From Aminipila sp047974845 (GTDB lineage: Bacteria > Bacillota > Clostridia > Peptostreptococcales > Anaerovoracaceae): 64,000 bases of DNA. Both the position numbers and the translations under genes were made by a program. The stretch lies in NCBI GenBank assembly GCA_047974845.1, contig JBKECQ010000014.1, positions 1 through 64,000 on the forward strand. The letters are read 5' to 3'. Numbering within the stretch: position 1 is the stretch's first letter; every line of letters begins with the position of its first letter. The notes beneath the pieces are model-generated. The model had not been told where the DNA came from. It was given only the letters and a program-made list of their open reading frames with translations, and did no database searches. Below, one piece after another: positions 42,996-52,375 of this stretch.

Positions 42996-45923
42996 ATGTG
43001 CAAAACTAATATAGGAAAACTTCACAGCAAATATGTAAAACAAAGGGCAATAATCGTAGCAATAGCAATGGTTATCTCTCTTTGTTATTTTTGCTTCTCT
43101 TTTGCTGATATAACGGCGCAAAAAAATAAAGAAAAAATAGTAGTAGGTTATCCCCTATTAAACTCCATACATGAGGTGGACTCTAGGGGGCAATTCAACG
43201 GATATAACTATGAATACCTACAAGAACTTTCCAAGTACACGGGATGGGATTATGAATTTGTTATAGATACTTGGGAGAACTGTATGAATGGCCTTGAAAA
43301 TGGAACAATAGACTTAATGGGATATGTTTCAAAAGATGAAGATAGACACGCCTTTTTAACCTTTTCAAAAATTTCTGCTGGAATTGGCAACGTAATATTA
43401 ATATCCAACGAAAAAAATGAAAACTTGAGTTATATGGATTTAAAATCCATTAACAATAAAAAAGTAGGAATTATTAAGGGAAGTAAATTAGAAGTTAATT
43501 TAAATGAATTTTGTACGGAACAAAAAATTAATCTGAAAAAAGTATATTTTGCTACAGGAAGAGATATGATGGAAGCTTTAGCCGCCGGAAACATTGATGT
43601 GGCATTAAGCACAAACTTTGAAATAGAAGAGGGCGCTCAAATAATTGCAGAGGTAAATGCAGATCCATTTTATTTTGCCTTGAGTAAAAATAGTGCGAAG
43701 TACCAAAGGCTTATAGCTCCTTTGGACAATGCAATGAATCATATTTTTATTTTGAATCCTGAGTATAACCAGAGCTTATTTATAAAATATATATCTAAGG
43801 ACACTGCAAGGGCACTTAACTTTACGGAGAAGGAAAAGGGCTTTATCAAGCACAGTGAACCAATTAAGGTGGCATATGACCCAAGCTGGGCACCATTAAT
43901 ATATTATGATACTAAAGATAATAAGGCTCAGGGTGCAATTCCCAATCTATTTAGGTGGATTGAAAACGAAACGGGGTTGAAGTTTAACTTTGTAATGGCA
44001 GATAATTATTCGGAAGCACTTAAGCTAGTAAGTAGCGGAGAGGCAGATATAATTGCAAACATTGCAAAAGATTCCTATTGGTCAGAGGAATTCAACATTA
44101 GACTAACCTCACCATATATTTCCATGCCCATAGAACTAGTAACTAATGAAATAGCACAATCTAACGTAATTGTTATGCCTAAGGGATACATACCTCAGCC
44201 AAAAGCAGAGAAACTTGAAAATGACAATGAAGTTAAATATGTGGATTCAGTGGAAGAATGTTACATGGCATTAAGTCAGGGACAAGCAAAATCAACATAT
44301 TCAAATCATTTTATTAGTAATTATATGATTAATGAAAAGGGGTATTCAAATTTAAAAAGTTCTTCTTTGGTAGATGAAAACAATGAACTTTGTTTAGGGC
44401 TATACGATAAGTCCCCGGAGGAGCTTATTTCTATTATGGATAAAACAATATCGAGACTTTCAAGGCAACAGGCAAGTGATTTCGCTATGAATGCGGCTAT
44501 GGAGCTGGAAGACAAATCACTGAAGAAGTTGATTTATAAAAATCCCGGGCTTACAAGTGCTGTTGTTATGGCTATTTTAGCACTATCATTTATTATTAGC
44601 CACATATATAGACATGAGAGAAAAAGAAGTGAAAAAGTAATACAATACAATTTGGTTACGGGAATATGGAATTTCAGTAAATTTACGGTTGAAGCCGAAA
44701 AGATTTTAAAAGCAACTTCAAATGTTAATCATTATGCTATATTACATATCGACATATGTAAATTCAGATTTTTAAATGACAACTATGGATTTGAAACCGG
44801 TAATAAAGTATTAAAAGCTGTTGCAGAGGTCTTTTCAGAATTTGCAGAACCGGACGAGCTATATGCCTCACTGTGGGCAGACCACTTTGTTTGCTTGGTC
44901 AAATGCAAAGAAGAAACAGTATTATTGTCACGTGCAAGAATGCTAATGGAGAGAGTAAACCAAGAAATTTATGATTTTTGTGATTATAGACTAACCGTGA
45001 AGGCTGGTGCATATTTTATAACAGAGTCTGACTTAAAAGAAGGCAAGAGTATAAATGATATGCTTCAATATGCTAACCATGCTCTTACCACCATAAGCGA
45101 CTCATACAAAAATTCAATGGCTATTTTTAATAGCAGTATGAAGAAGGAAATTGAAACATTTAGGCTTGTAAATCAAGACATGATAAATGCCTTTTATGAT
45201 AAACAATTCATACCGTATTATCAGCCTAAATATAATATCCATACACAAGAAATTATAGGTGCTGAAGCATTGGTAAGATGGATACATCCAGAGAAAGGAT
45301 TAATGCAGCCTTCAGACTTTTTACCTTATTTTGAACGAAGTGGATTTATTGTAGAAGTGGATTTATATATTTTTGAAGAAACGTGCAAGAATATTAGAAG
45401 ATGGATTAACAATTCTAAAAAGCCAATTGTTATTTCGTGTAATTTTTCTAGACTACATATAGAAAATCCAGAGTTCGCTAAAAAGGTCAAGGAAATTGTG
45501 AGCAGATATAAAATCCCATGTGATTTACTGGAACTGGAATTGACTGAGACTATTGCAGTTGAAGAAATGGAAGACATAACAAAGCAGATAAAAGCGTTGC
45601 ACGATGCAGGGTTTAATGTCTCTATCGATGACTTTGGTTCGGGTTATTCATCACTATCTGTACTACAACAACTTAGAGTTGATACTATAAAACTTGATAG
45701 AACATTCCTTAAAAATGGTATACCTACCGATAGGGAATATAAAGTAATGGAGGCTATAGTTAATTTGGCGGAGCAGCTTCATATGAAAGTTATCTGTGAG
45801 GGTGTAGAAACACTTGAGCAGGTTGAATTGCTTAAACAGACTAACTGCGAAGCGGCGCAGGGCTATTATTTTGCAAAACCAATGCCTATTGAAGAACTTG
45901 ATGAACTATTATTGGATAAATAA
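42996..45923 (+). CDS. c-di-GMP phosphodiesterase: two solute-binding domains, degenerate GGDEF, EAL
   Basis: A 975-residue membrane sensor-enzyme. After an N-terminal membrane segment, two tandem family 3 solute-binding domains lie outside (about 45-265 and 285-510). A membrane helix near 520-540 follows, then a GGDEF-like domain (about 555-710) and an EAL domain (about 720-970). The diguanylate cyclase signature is replaced by SLWADHF, so that domain should not make c-di-GMP. The EAL domain keeps AEALVRW, CNFSRLH, ELTET, DDFGSGYSSL and KLDRTF, and should hydrolyse c-di-GMP. A small ligand, such as an amino acid, probably controls activity. GGGGGAG precedes the ATG. Confidence 0.92.
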   Translation: MCKTNIGKLHSKYVKQRAIIVAIAMVISLCYFCFSFADITAQKNKEKIVVGYPLLNSIHEVDSRGQFNGYNYEYLQELSKYTGWDYEFVIDTWENCMNGLENGTIDLMGYVSKDEDRHAFLTFSKISAGIGNVILISNEKNENLSYMDLKSINNKKVGIIKGSKLEVNLNEFCTEQKINLKKVYFATGRDMMEALAAGNIDVALSTNFEIEEGAQIIAEVNADPFYFALSKNSAKYQRLIAPLDNAMNHIFILNPEYNQSLFIKYISKDTARALNFTEKEKGFIKHSEPIKVAYDPSWAPLIYYDTKDNKAQGAIPNLFRWIENETGLKFNFVMADNYSEALKLVSSGEADIIANIAKDSYWSEEFNIRLTSPYISMPIELVTNEIAQSNVIVMPKGYIPQPKAEKLENDNEVKYVDSVEECYMALSQGQAKSTYSNHFISNYMINEKGYSNLKSSSLVDENNELCLGLYDKSPEELISIMDKTISRLSRQQASDFAMNAAMELEDKSLKKLIYKNPGLTSAVVMAILALSFIISHIYRHERKRSEKVIQYNLVTGIWNFSKFTVEAEKILKATSNVNHYAILHIDICKFRFLNDNYGFETGNKVLKAVAEVFSEFAEPDELYASLWADHFVCLVKCKEETVLLSRARMLMERVNQEIYDFCDYRLTVKAGAYFITESDLKEGKSINDMLQYANHALTTISDSYKNSMAIFNSSMKKEIETFRLVNQDMINAFYDKQFIPYYQPKYNIHTQEIIGAEALVRWIHPEKGLMQPSDFLPYFERSGFIVEVDLYIFEETCKNIRRWINNSKKPIVISCNFSRLHIENPEFAKKVKEIVSRYKIPCDLLELELTETIAVEEMEDITKQIKALHDAGFNVSIDDFGSGYSSLSVLQQLRVDTIKLDRTFLKNGIPTDREYKVMEAIVNLAEQLHMKVICEGVETLEQVELLKQTNCEAAQGYYFAKPMPIEELDELLLDK

Positions 45924-45947
45924 TAACAGGGTTGAAAGGGGAAAACG

Positions 45948-47936
45948 ATGCTTGATATCGGATTAATCAGAGTGGCGGCAGCGTCGCCTAAGTTAAAAGT
46001 GGCTAATACTAGTTATAATGTAAATGAAATTATAGAATGTATGAAGCAGGCTGACGAGAAAGAAAAGGCTGGAATAATTTTATTTCCGGAGCTATGTATA
46101 AGCGGATACACTTGTGGAGACTTGTTTTATCAGACACATTTGTATGAAAAAAACTTAGATGGTTTAAAAGAGATATTAGAGGCTTCTAGTAAACTGGATA
46201 TTGTAGTTATCGTTGGTTTTTATTTAAAAGTAGAGGGGAATTTATATAACTGTGCAGCACTGATACAAAAAGGAAAAATAAAAGGTGTTGTTCCAAAAAT
46301 GTTCATACCTAACTATAACGAATTCTATGAAGGAAGATGGTTTGCATCCGGCATTGATATAGCTAAGAATTTAAGAACTGTTAGTATTTTCAATGAAGAT
46401 GTACCTTTTGGAAATATAATTTTCAGGGATGAAAGTGCAGGCATTGGCCTAGGACTAGAAATCTGCGAAGATTTATGGATGCCTATTACACCGGGCACAC
46501 ATTTGGCTTTAAATGGAGCGGATATTATTTTAAATGCTTCAGCAAGCAATGAAAATGTAGGAAAATCAGAATATAGAAAGAGCTTAGTGCTTACAGAAAG
46601 TGCAAAGAGTGTATGCGGTTATGTATATGCATCATCTGGAGTACATGAATCCACAACGGATTTAGTCTTTGGTGGGCACACTATGGTAGCGGAAAAGGGT
46701 GCAATCTTAGCGGAAGGGGAGTGCTTCCAAAGAGAGAGCAATATGACAATAGGTGATATAGATTTTCAGAGACTTCAATTTGAAAGAATTCATGGTCAGA
46801 CCTTTAATAGAGTTGCGGCAGCCTACACCAACAGGAACGACTTTATTACTGTGGAATTAGAACCTATGAGACTGATTGACTCAAATATGAAATCCTTAAG
46901 AAGTTATGCTAAAAATCCATTTATCCCTGAAGATGAAAATGCATTAAATGGCGGATGCAGAGAAATATTCAACATACAAACGTCAGCATTGGCAAAGAGA
47001 ATTGAGCATACCAGAGCAAAGAAATCAGTTATTGGCATTTCCGGAGGGTTAGATTCTACATTGGCATTGTTAGTTACAGCCCAGACTCACAGACTAATAG
47101 GAAAGCCGGCATCGGATATTGTTGCAATAACAATGCCGGGGTTTGGAACTACGGGAAAGACATACAATAATGCATTAACAATTATGAAGCTTTTAGGTGC
47201 AGAAATTCGTGAAATCCCAATTGGTGATGCTGTAATAAAGCACTTTGAAGACATTGGGCACAATCAGGATATTCACGACCTTACCTATGAAAATAGTCAG
47301 GCAAGAGAAAGAACTCAAATACTAATGGATGTGGCCAATAAGGAAAACGGAATGGTGATTGGAACCGGAGACTTGTCAGAAATGGCACTGGGATGGTGTA
47401 CCTATAATGGAGACCATATGTCAATGTATGGGGTAAATGCAGGAATTCCTAAAACCCTAGTACAATTTGTTGTAAAATGGGTTATGGAAAATATGTTAAG
47501 CGGGGAAACTGAGGATAAAAACTTTAGTACGGATAATGCTTTGCTTAAGAAAACACTACAGGATATTTTAGATACGCCAATATCTCCGGAACTTTTGCCT
47601 CCGGATAAAGACGGAAAAATAGCTCAAAAAACCGAAGATAGCGTTGGACCGTATATGTTGCATGATTTCTTTATGTTCTATACATTAAGACAGGGTGTTA
47701 CTCCTAAAAAAATGATGTATATGGCAAAACAAGCTTTTGAGGGTGAATATGAGGAAGAATTCATAAAGAAGTGGTTAGCAATTTTTTATAGAAGATTCTT
47801 TAGCCAACAGTTTAAGAGAACTTGTATGCCTGATGGCCCTAAGATTGGGTCTGTAAGCCTATCTCCACGCGGAGATTGGAAAATGCCTAGTGACGCAGAC
47901 TCCACTGTATGGCTTGCGGAACTGGAAGAAAAATAA
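45948..47936 (+). CDS. nadE: Glutamine-dependent NAD+ synthetase
   Basis: A 662-residue two-domain enzyme. The N-terminal nitrilase-type glutaminase domain (about 1-280) has the catalytic triad in FPELC (Glu48), VPKMFIP (Lys) and LEICEDLW (Cys). The C-terminal synthetase domain has the PP-loop GISGGLDSTLALL and GTGDLSEMALGW. It converts nicotinic acid adenine dinucleotide to NAD+, using ammonia channelled from glutamine. The length matches the long bacterial form. It starts 24 bp after the EAL gene with AAAGGGG upstream, and may be co-transcribed. Confidence 0.96.
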   Translation: MLDIGLIRVAAASPKLKVANTSYNVNEIIECMKQADEKEKAGIILFPELCISGYTCGDLFYQTHLYEKNLDGLKEILEASSKLDIVVIVGFYLKVEGNLYNCAALIQKGKIKGVVPKMFIPNYNEFYEGRWFASGIDIAKNLRTVSIFNEDVPFGNIIFRDESAGIGLGLEICEDLWMPITPGTHLALNGADIILNASASNENVGKSEYRKSLVLTESAKSVCGYVYASSGVHESTTDLVFGGHTMVAEKGAILAEGECFQRESNMTIGDIDFQRLQFERIHGQTFNRVAAAYTNRNDFITVELEPMRLIDSNMKSLRSYAKNPFIPEDENALNGGCREIFNIQTSALAKRIEHTRAKKSVIGISGGLDSTLALLVTAQTHRLIGKPASDIVAITMPGFGTTGKTYNNALTIMKLLGAEIREIPIGDAVIKHFEDIGHNQDIHDLTYENSQARERTQILMDVANKENGMVIGTGDLSEMALGWCTYNGDHMSMYGVNAGIPKTLVQFVVKWVMENMLSGETEDKNFSTDNALLKKTLQDILDTPISPELLPPDKDGKIAQKTEDSVGPYMLHDFFMFYTLRQGVTPKKMMYMAKQAFEGEYEEEFIKKWLAIFYRRFFSQQFKRTCMPDGPKIGSVSLSPRGDWKMPSDADSTVWLAELEEK

Positions 47937-47996
47937 AGCATATTGATTTAAGTATTACTAAATGTGGGGAGACGTGCTTCCTAACTAAAAGTAATT

Positions 47997-48037
47997 AATA
48001 GGTGTTTAGGGCTTTTTTAGACCTAGACACCTATTTT
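47997..48037 (+). terminator. Rho-independent terminator of nadE
   Basis: AATAGGTGTTTAGG pairs with CCTAGACACCTATT with a single G-U, followed by TTG and T-rich sequence. Confidence 0.85.
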
Positions 48038-48051
48038 GTTAAAATTGTAGG

Positions 48052-48087
48052 CAGAAATTCCCCGGCTTTAGCCGGATGGAATTTTTT
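48052..48087 (+). repeat. Single copy of the hairpin core found in the 54-kb tandem repeat
   Basis: A 25-bp segment at 48052-48076 is identical to part of each 123-bp unit at 54058-54426. It contains the CCGG/CCGG hairpin with a CTTTAG loop and is flanked by AAATTCC and GGAATTT, which pair further, then a T-run. It could act as an additional terminator. Confidence 0.6.
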
Positions 48088-48158
48088 TCGGTTCCAATTG
48101 GTTGCATGGAGTTTGACTTTTAGTATATACTTATAGATACCTGCAGTAAAAAAGTAGA

Positions 48159-48193
48159 AAGGAGTGCGATAAATCGCACAGGTATGACAGATG
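48159..48193 (+). promoter_or_regulatory. Shine-Dalgarno and start codon separated by a hairpin
   Basis: AAGGAG (48159-48164) is about 26 bases from the ATG at 48191, too far for normal use. Between them GTGCGA (48164-48169) and TCGCAC (48174-48179) form a perfect hairpin with a TAAA loop. If folded, it shortens the gap to about ten bases. No other Shine-Dalgarno site is visible. Confidence 0.5.
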
Positions 48194-49153
48194 AAAGAAT
48201 TTTATATTGCGGATTTTAGAACAGATGAAGAGATAACAGACTTTTTTATTATAAAAACCATAGCTCTAAAGTTGGGATCCAATAAGAAACAATATTTAGA
48301 TTTGTTGTTGGCGGATTCTACCGGCGAAATAACAGCAAAGAAGTGGGATGTTTCTGATACAGAAGTTCCATCTTTAAATGAAATTAAAGATGGAGAGATT
48401 GTAAAAATAAAGGCTATTGTAACACAGTGGAATGGCCTAAAACAATTAAAAGTATTAAAAATAAGAAAAAAAGTTGAAAACGATCCAGTGGAAATGATGG
48501 ATTTAATTAAAGCGGCACCTGAAAGAGCTGAAGATATGTTTGATTACATATATAATAGAACAGAACAGATGAAGGACTCCGATTTAAAAACTATCTCTCA
48601 GTGGTTTCTAAATGAGAATAAAGAAAAACTAATGTATTATCCGGCGGCACAAAAAAATCATCACGCACAATTAGCGGGACTGCTTTATCATATAAAACGT
48701 ATGCTGATGAATGGTGATAAAATGTGTCAGGTGTATACTAATCTTAACGCTGATTTAATAGCAACGGGAGTAATCCTTCATGATATGCAGAAAATCAACG
48801 AAATCGATTCAAACGAACTAGGCATTTCTACGGGTTATTCAATAGAAGGAAATTTGTTGGGCCACATTGTTCAAGGGATTAAAGAAATAGAGAATTTTGC
48901 CAGAGAAAACGGCATGAGCAGGGAAAAAGCAATGCTGCTTGAACACATGATATTAACCCATCACTATGAGCCTGAGTTTGGAAGCCCTAAAAAACCTATG
49001 TTTCCTGAAGCAGAAATCTTACATTACTTAGATATAATAGATGCTAGAATGTTTGATATGGAAGATGCTTTGCAAGGAGTATTACCGGGAGAATTTTCTG
49101 ACAGAGTTTGGACATTGGACAATAGAAAAGTTTATAAACCAATTGGTGAATAG
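48191..49153 (+). CDS. yhaM: 3'-5' exoribonuclease, YhaM-like (OB fold + HD)
   Basis: A 320-residue protein. The N-terminal OB-fold nucleic-acid-binding domain (about 12-95, with SNKKQYLDLLLADSTGEITAKKWD) is followed by an HD phosphohydrolase-type nuclease domain. HHAQLAGLLYHIKRM and ILHDMQK (His197-Asp198) supply metal ligands, and later histidines (LGHIVQG, HMILTHHYEPEFG) complete the site. YhaM trims RNA and DNA from the 3' end in Firmicutes. Its neighbour is a tRNA nucleotidyltransferase-like protein, which suggests an RNA 3'-end theme. The start is at ATG 48191. Confidence 0.9.
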   Translation: MKEFYIADFRTDEEITDFFIIKTIALKLGSNKKQYLDLLLADSTGEITAKKWDVSDTEVPSLNEIKDGEIVKIKAIVTQWNGLKQLKVLKIRKKVENDPVEMMDLIKAAPERAEDMFDYIYNRTEQMKDSDLKTISQWFLNENKEKLMYYPAAQKNHHAQLAGLLYHIKRMLMNGDKMCQVYTNLNADLIATGVILHDMQKINEIDSNELGISTGYSIEGNLLGHIVQGIKEIENFARENGMSREKAMLLEHMILTHHYEPEFGSPKKPMFPEAEILHYLDIIDARMFDMEDALQGVLPGEFSDRVWTLDNRKVYKPIGE

Positions 49154-49163
49154 GAGAAATATT

Positions 49164-50048
49164 ATGATTGTATTGCCTAAAGATTTAAGTGAAATTGTAA
49201 AAGATCCTCAAAAAGGAATTGTTGAAAAGCCTATTAGCATATTACAATTAGTAAACTTTACTTGTGAAGCGGATTATGAACTTAATGAAAGTGTTTATAA
49301 CTCTGCAATAAAAAATGTTAAATTACTTCAAGATGTTACAGCTGATAATATACGAATGGAATTTGAGAAGATTATTTCATCAAAAAAAGCCGGTAAGGGT
49401 ATAGAACTTTTAACAAAATTAGGCACAATGGAATATATTTTGGGAACAGAAGTTGCAGAAAATATGTCTAAACGTGAGATGGAAGATTTTAACCTATATA
49501 TTGAGAATATAGATAAAACTAAACAAACAAGGTTGAGAAGATTAGCTCTATTTTATAGGTGTTTTGATAATAAGAGGGCTGAAATAGCCGTTAAGAATTT
49601 ACAATTTAGTGAGGAAGATACTGAATTTTTATTAGATGGGATTTATTTACTGGAAAAGCTTTATTTTATAACCAATAAATACGAAATGAAGAAGTTTTTA
49701 CAGCAATACGGAATGGAGAGATACGAATTTCTTCATAATCTTTCTAAGGCACAGAGAATAGTGTACGATTTACCATCAAATAGAATCGAATCAAGGCAAT
49801 ACATTTTAGATAATATTAAAGAATACAATGAGCCTATTTTTGAAGAGGATTTAGAAATAACTAGAGAAGACTTAATAAAAGAGGGCATTGGCAAGGAGCA
49901 GGATTACGATAGAGTCTTTGATGAACTATTGGATTTAGTGTATATTAAACCAAAATACAATAACAGGGAAGACTTATTAGAATATGCGAAAAAATATAGT
50001 AAGAACAAGTTTGCAGGAGCATTTAAAAAAATAAGATATATTAAGTAG
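49164..50048 (+). CDS. Headless tRNA nucleotidyltransferase-like protein (body and tail only)
   Basis: A 295-residue protein whose whole length resembles the neck, body and tail of class II CCA-adding enzymes. DPQKGI (14-19) matches the family DPFGGI. DNIRMEFEKIISSKKAGKGIELL (61-83) matches RIxxELxKIL...GLxLL. A middle region has RLRRLALFYRCF and EMKKFLQQYG. The tail EDLIKEGIGKEQDYDRVFDELLDLV ends as the family does. The N-terminal catalytic head with its GxS and DxD motifs is absent. The upstream gene is intact and ends ten bases before this start, so the head was not lost by a local frameshift. It may bind tRNA or other RNA. ATG 49164 follows AGGAG. Confidence 0.7.
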   Translation: MIVLPKDLSEIVKDPQKGIVEKPISILQLVNFTCEADYELNESVYNSAIKNVKLLQDVTADNIRMEFEKIISSKKAGKGIELLTKLGTMEYILGTEVAENMSKREMEDFNLYIENIDKTKQTRLRRLALFYRCFDNKRAEIAVKNLQFSEEDTEFLLDGIYLLEKLYFITNKYEMKKFLQQYGMERYEFLHNLSKAQRIVYDLPSNRIESRQYILDNIKEYNEPIFEEDLEITREDLIKEGIGKEQDYDRVFDELLDLVYIKPKYNNREDLLEYAKKYSKNKFAGAFKKIRYIK

Positions 50049-50058
50049 AGGAATACCT

Positions 50059-52290
50059 ATGACGTTAAATGAGGTAAGGGCTGGAACAATTGAAGAAATA
50101 ATTTTTAAAAATGAAGACAATGGGTATACCATAGCCATAGCTGAAAATGAAAGTGAAATTTTTACAGTAGTTGGATACTTACCGTTTGTGGATAAAGGCA
50201 GAAGCTATGAATTTACCGGCAACTGGAAAAACCATCCTACATACGGAGAACAGTTTGATGTTACTGAGGCCAAGGAAATAATGCCTACATCTAAGGAAGG
50301 TGTAGAAAGTTTTTTAGCATCAGGGGCTATAAGGGGTATCGGAAAGAAAACTGCCGCCTTAATTGTTAAAAAATTTGGTGCAGCCGCTTTGGAAATTATA
50401 GAACAAAATCCAGAAAGATTGTCTGAGGTTGATGGCATAGGTGACAAAAAGGCTGCTACTATTGGGCTGGCATTTAAAGAGAAAAGGTCTTTGGCGAAGG
50501 TGTCCATGTTTCTTTCTGAGTTCGGAATTTCAGCAAATTATGCAATAAAATTATTTAGAGAATATGGAGAATCCACCATTGATGTAGTCGCAGAGAATCC
50601 GTATAGGTTAGTAAATGAAATCTATGGCATAGGATTTAAAAAAGCAGATGCTATTGCTGAAAAAATGGGAATCTCAAGGGATGATGAGTATAGAATTAAA
50701 AGCGGAATAAAGTTCGTGCTTAATTATTATATATCCGAAGGGCATACCTTCGTACCGGAAAAGCTATTATGTGAAAAATCGGGACAACTAATGGATGTAT
50801 CCATTGAAGCCGTTCATGAAAACATTGTTGCCATGGCATTTGAAGGTGATATCCATGTGGAAAACCTTGAAGGTCAAACCGTTGCGTTTTTAATGCCTTA
50901 TTTCTTGGCGGAACAAAATGTATGCAAACGATTGGCCATGATAAATTCCGCTCCGCTTAAATCCATAAATGCAGATGTGGATAGCCTTATTAGTATGACA
51001 GAGAGAGAAAAGGGAATTGAACTGTCAGACAACCAAAAGTTTGCAGTGAAAAGTTCATTGATGAATGGCGTTTCTGTAATAACGGGTGGGCCGGGTACCG
51101 GTAAAACTACCATAATAAATGCAATAATGAATATTTTGCAATATAGCGGAATGAAAACTGCAATAGCGGCACCTACGGGAAGAGCGGCGAAGAGGATAAC
51201 CGAAACCTCGGGATATTATGCATCTACAATACACCGTCTCTTAGAATATTACTATTCTGAGGGAGAGGATGCCATGAGATTTGGAAAAACAGAGGAAAAT
51301 CCGCTGGAATATGATGTGATTATTATAGATGAATCATCCATGATAGACATAATGCTCATGAATGGGCTTATGAATGCTGTAGTTCAGGGAACTAGGCTTA
51401 TTTTTGTGGGAGATGCAGACCAGTTGCCTTCGGTTGGGGCAGGGAATGTTTTAAAAGACATTATTTCCAGTGAAGTTATATATTCTGTTAAGCTTACAGA
51501 AATTTTTAGGCAGGCAAAAGAAAGCCTGATTGTAGTAAATGCCCACAAGATAAATCAGGGAGAATACCCTGACTTTAATGAAAAGAATAAGGATTTTTTC
51601 TTTTTGCAAGGAAGTGGCGAGCGTGAAATTAAGGATATAGTTAAGGATTTATGTAGTAGGAGATTACCAAAATACTTTTCTGAATGTGATGCAGTAAGGG
51701 ATATGCAAGTTCTAACCCCTGTTAGAAAGGGGCTTTTGGGAAGCATCAACTTAAACAAGGAATTGCAGTCAGTTTTGAACCCTCCGAGAGCTGACCTCAA
51801 CGAACAAAAATATGGTGAAAAAGTTTTTAGAGTTAATGATAAAGTAATGCAAATAAAGAATAATTATCAAATGGAATGGAAAAGAATTGATGATTTTTCC
51901 GAGGGACAAGGTGTTTTTAATGGAGATGTCGGCTTTATAAAGACCATTGATAAGGAATTTAATCAGATTACAGTAGTTTTTGATGATAACAAATATGTAA
52001 GGTATGAAGTTACACAGCTTGATGAACTAGAGTTAGCTTATGCTGTGACTGTTCACAAAAGCCAAGGAAGTGAATTTCCTATTGTAATAATGCCGGTGTC
52101 ATGGTTTCCGCCGGTTTTGGCTACCAGGAATTTATTATACACAGCAGTTACAAGAGGAAAACAGGCGGTTGTAATGGTAGGTTCGGTAAACAAGATGTTT
52201 TCTATGGTGGACAATAATAGCATAACGGATAGGTATACGGGACTTGCCGTTAGACTTAAGGGGTTTCTAAGTCAAGATCTAGAGTATTAA
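50059..52290 (+). CDS. recD2: RecD2-like ATP-dependent DNA helicase
   Basis: A 743-residue superfamily 1 helicase of the RecD/TraA group not associated with RecBC. The N-terminal OB-like region is followed by helix-hairpin-helix repeats (about 75-200: SGAIRGIGKKTAALIVKKFG, SEVDGIGDKKAATIG, NEIYGIGFKKADAIAE). The motor has Walker A GGPGTGKTT (near 344), DESSMIDIML, FVGDADQLPSVGAG, a UvrD-type C-terminal region with TVHKSQGSEFP and LLYTAVTRGKQ. It is a 5'-3' helicase in family members, probably for repair or recombination. It begins ten bases after the headless nucleotidyltransferase gene, in the same operon. Confidence 0.93.
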   Translation: MTLNEVRAGTIEEIIFKNEDNGYTIAIAENESEIFTVVGYLPFVDKGRSYEFTGNWKNHPTYGEQFDVTEAKEIMPTSKEGVESFLASGAIRGIGKKTAALIVKKFGAAALEIIEQNPERLSEVDGIGDKKAATIGLAFKEKRSLAKVSMFLSEFGISANYAIKLFREYGESTIDVVAENPYRLVNEIYGIGFKKADAIAEKMGISRDDEYRIKSGIKFVLNYYISEGHTFVPEKLLCEKSGQLMDVSIEAVHENIVAMAFEGDIHVENLEGQTVAFLMPYFLAEQNVCKRLAMINSAPLKSINADVDSLISMTEREKGIELSDNQKFAVKSSLMNGVSVITGGPGTGKTTIINAIMNILQYSGMKTAIAAPTGRAAKRITETSGYYASTIHRLLEYYYSEGEDAMRFGKTEENPLEYDVIIIDESSMIDIMLMNGLMNAVVQGTRLIFVGDADQLPSVGAGNVLKDIISSEVIYSVKLTEIFRQAKESLIVVNAHKINQGEYPDFNEKNKDFFFLQGSGEREIKDIVKDLCSRRLPKYFSECDAVRDMQVLTPVRKGLLGSINLNKELQSVLNPPRADLNEQKYGEKVFRVNDKVMQIKNNYQMEWKRIDDFSEGQGVFNGDVGFIKTIDKEFNQITVVFDDNKYVRYEVTQLDELELAYAVTVHKSQGSEFPIVIMPVSWFPPVLATRNLLYTAVTRGKQAVVMVGSVNKMFSMVDNNSITDRYTGLAVRLKGFLSQDLEY

Positions 52291-52375
52291 CATATGGAAT
52301 TTAGTATTTGAAAAAGTGATGGGCTATAAAACTAGTTTGGTTGGTAGCTAATTTAAAATATAGCAAGGGGAAAAA

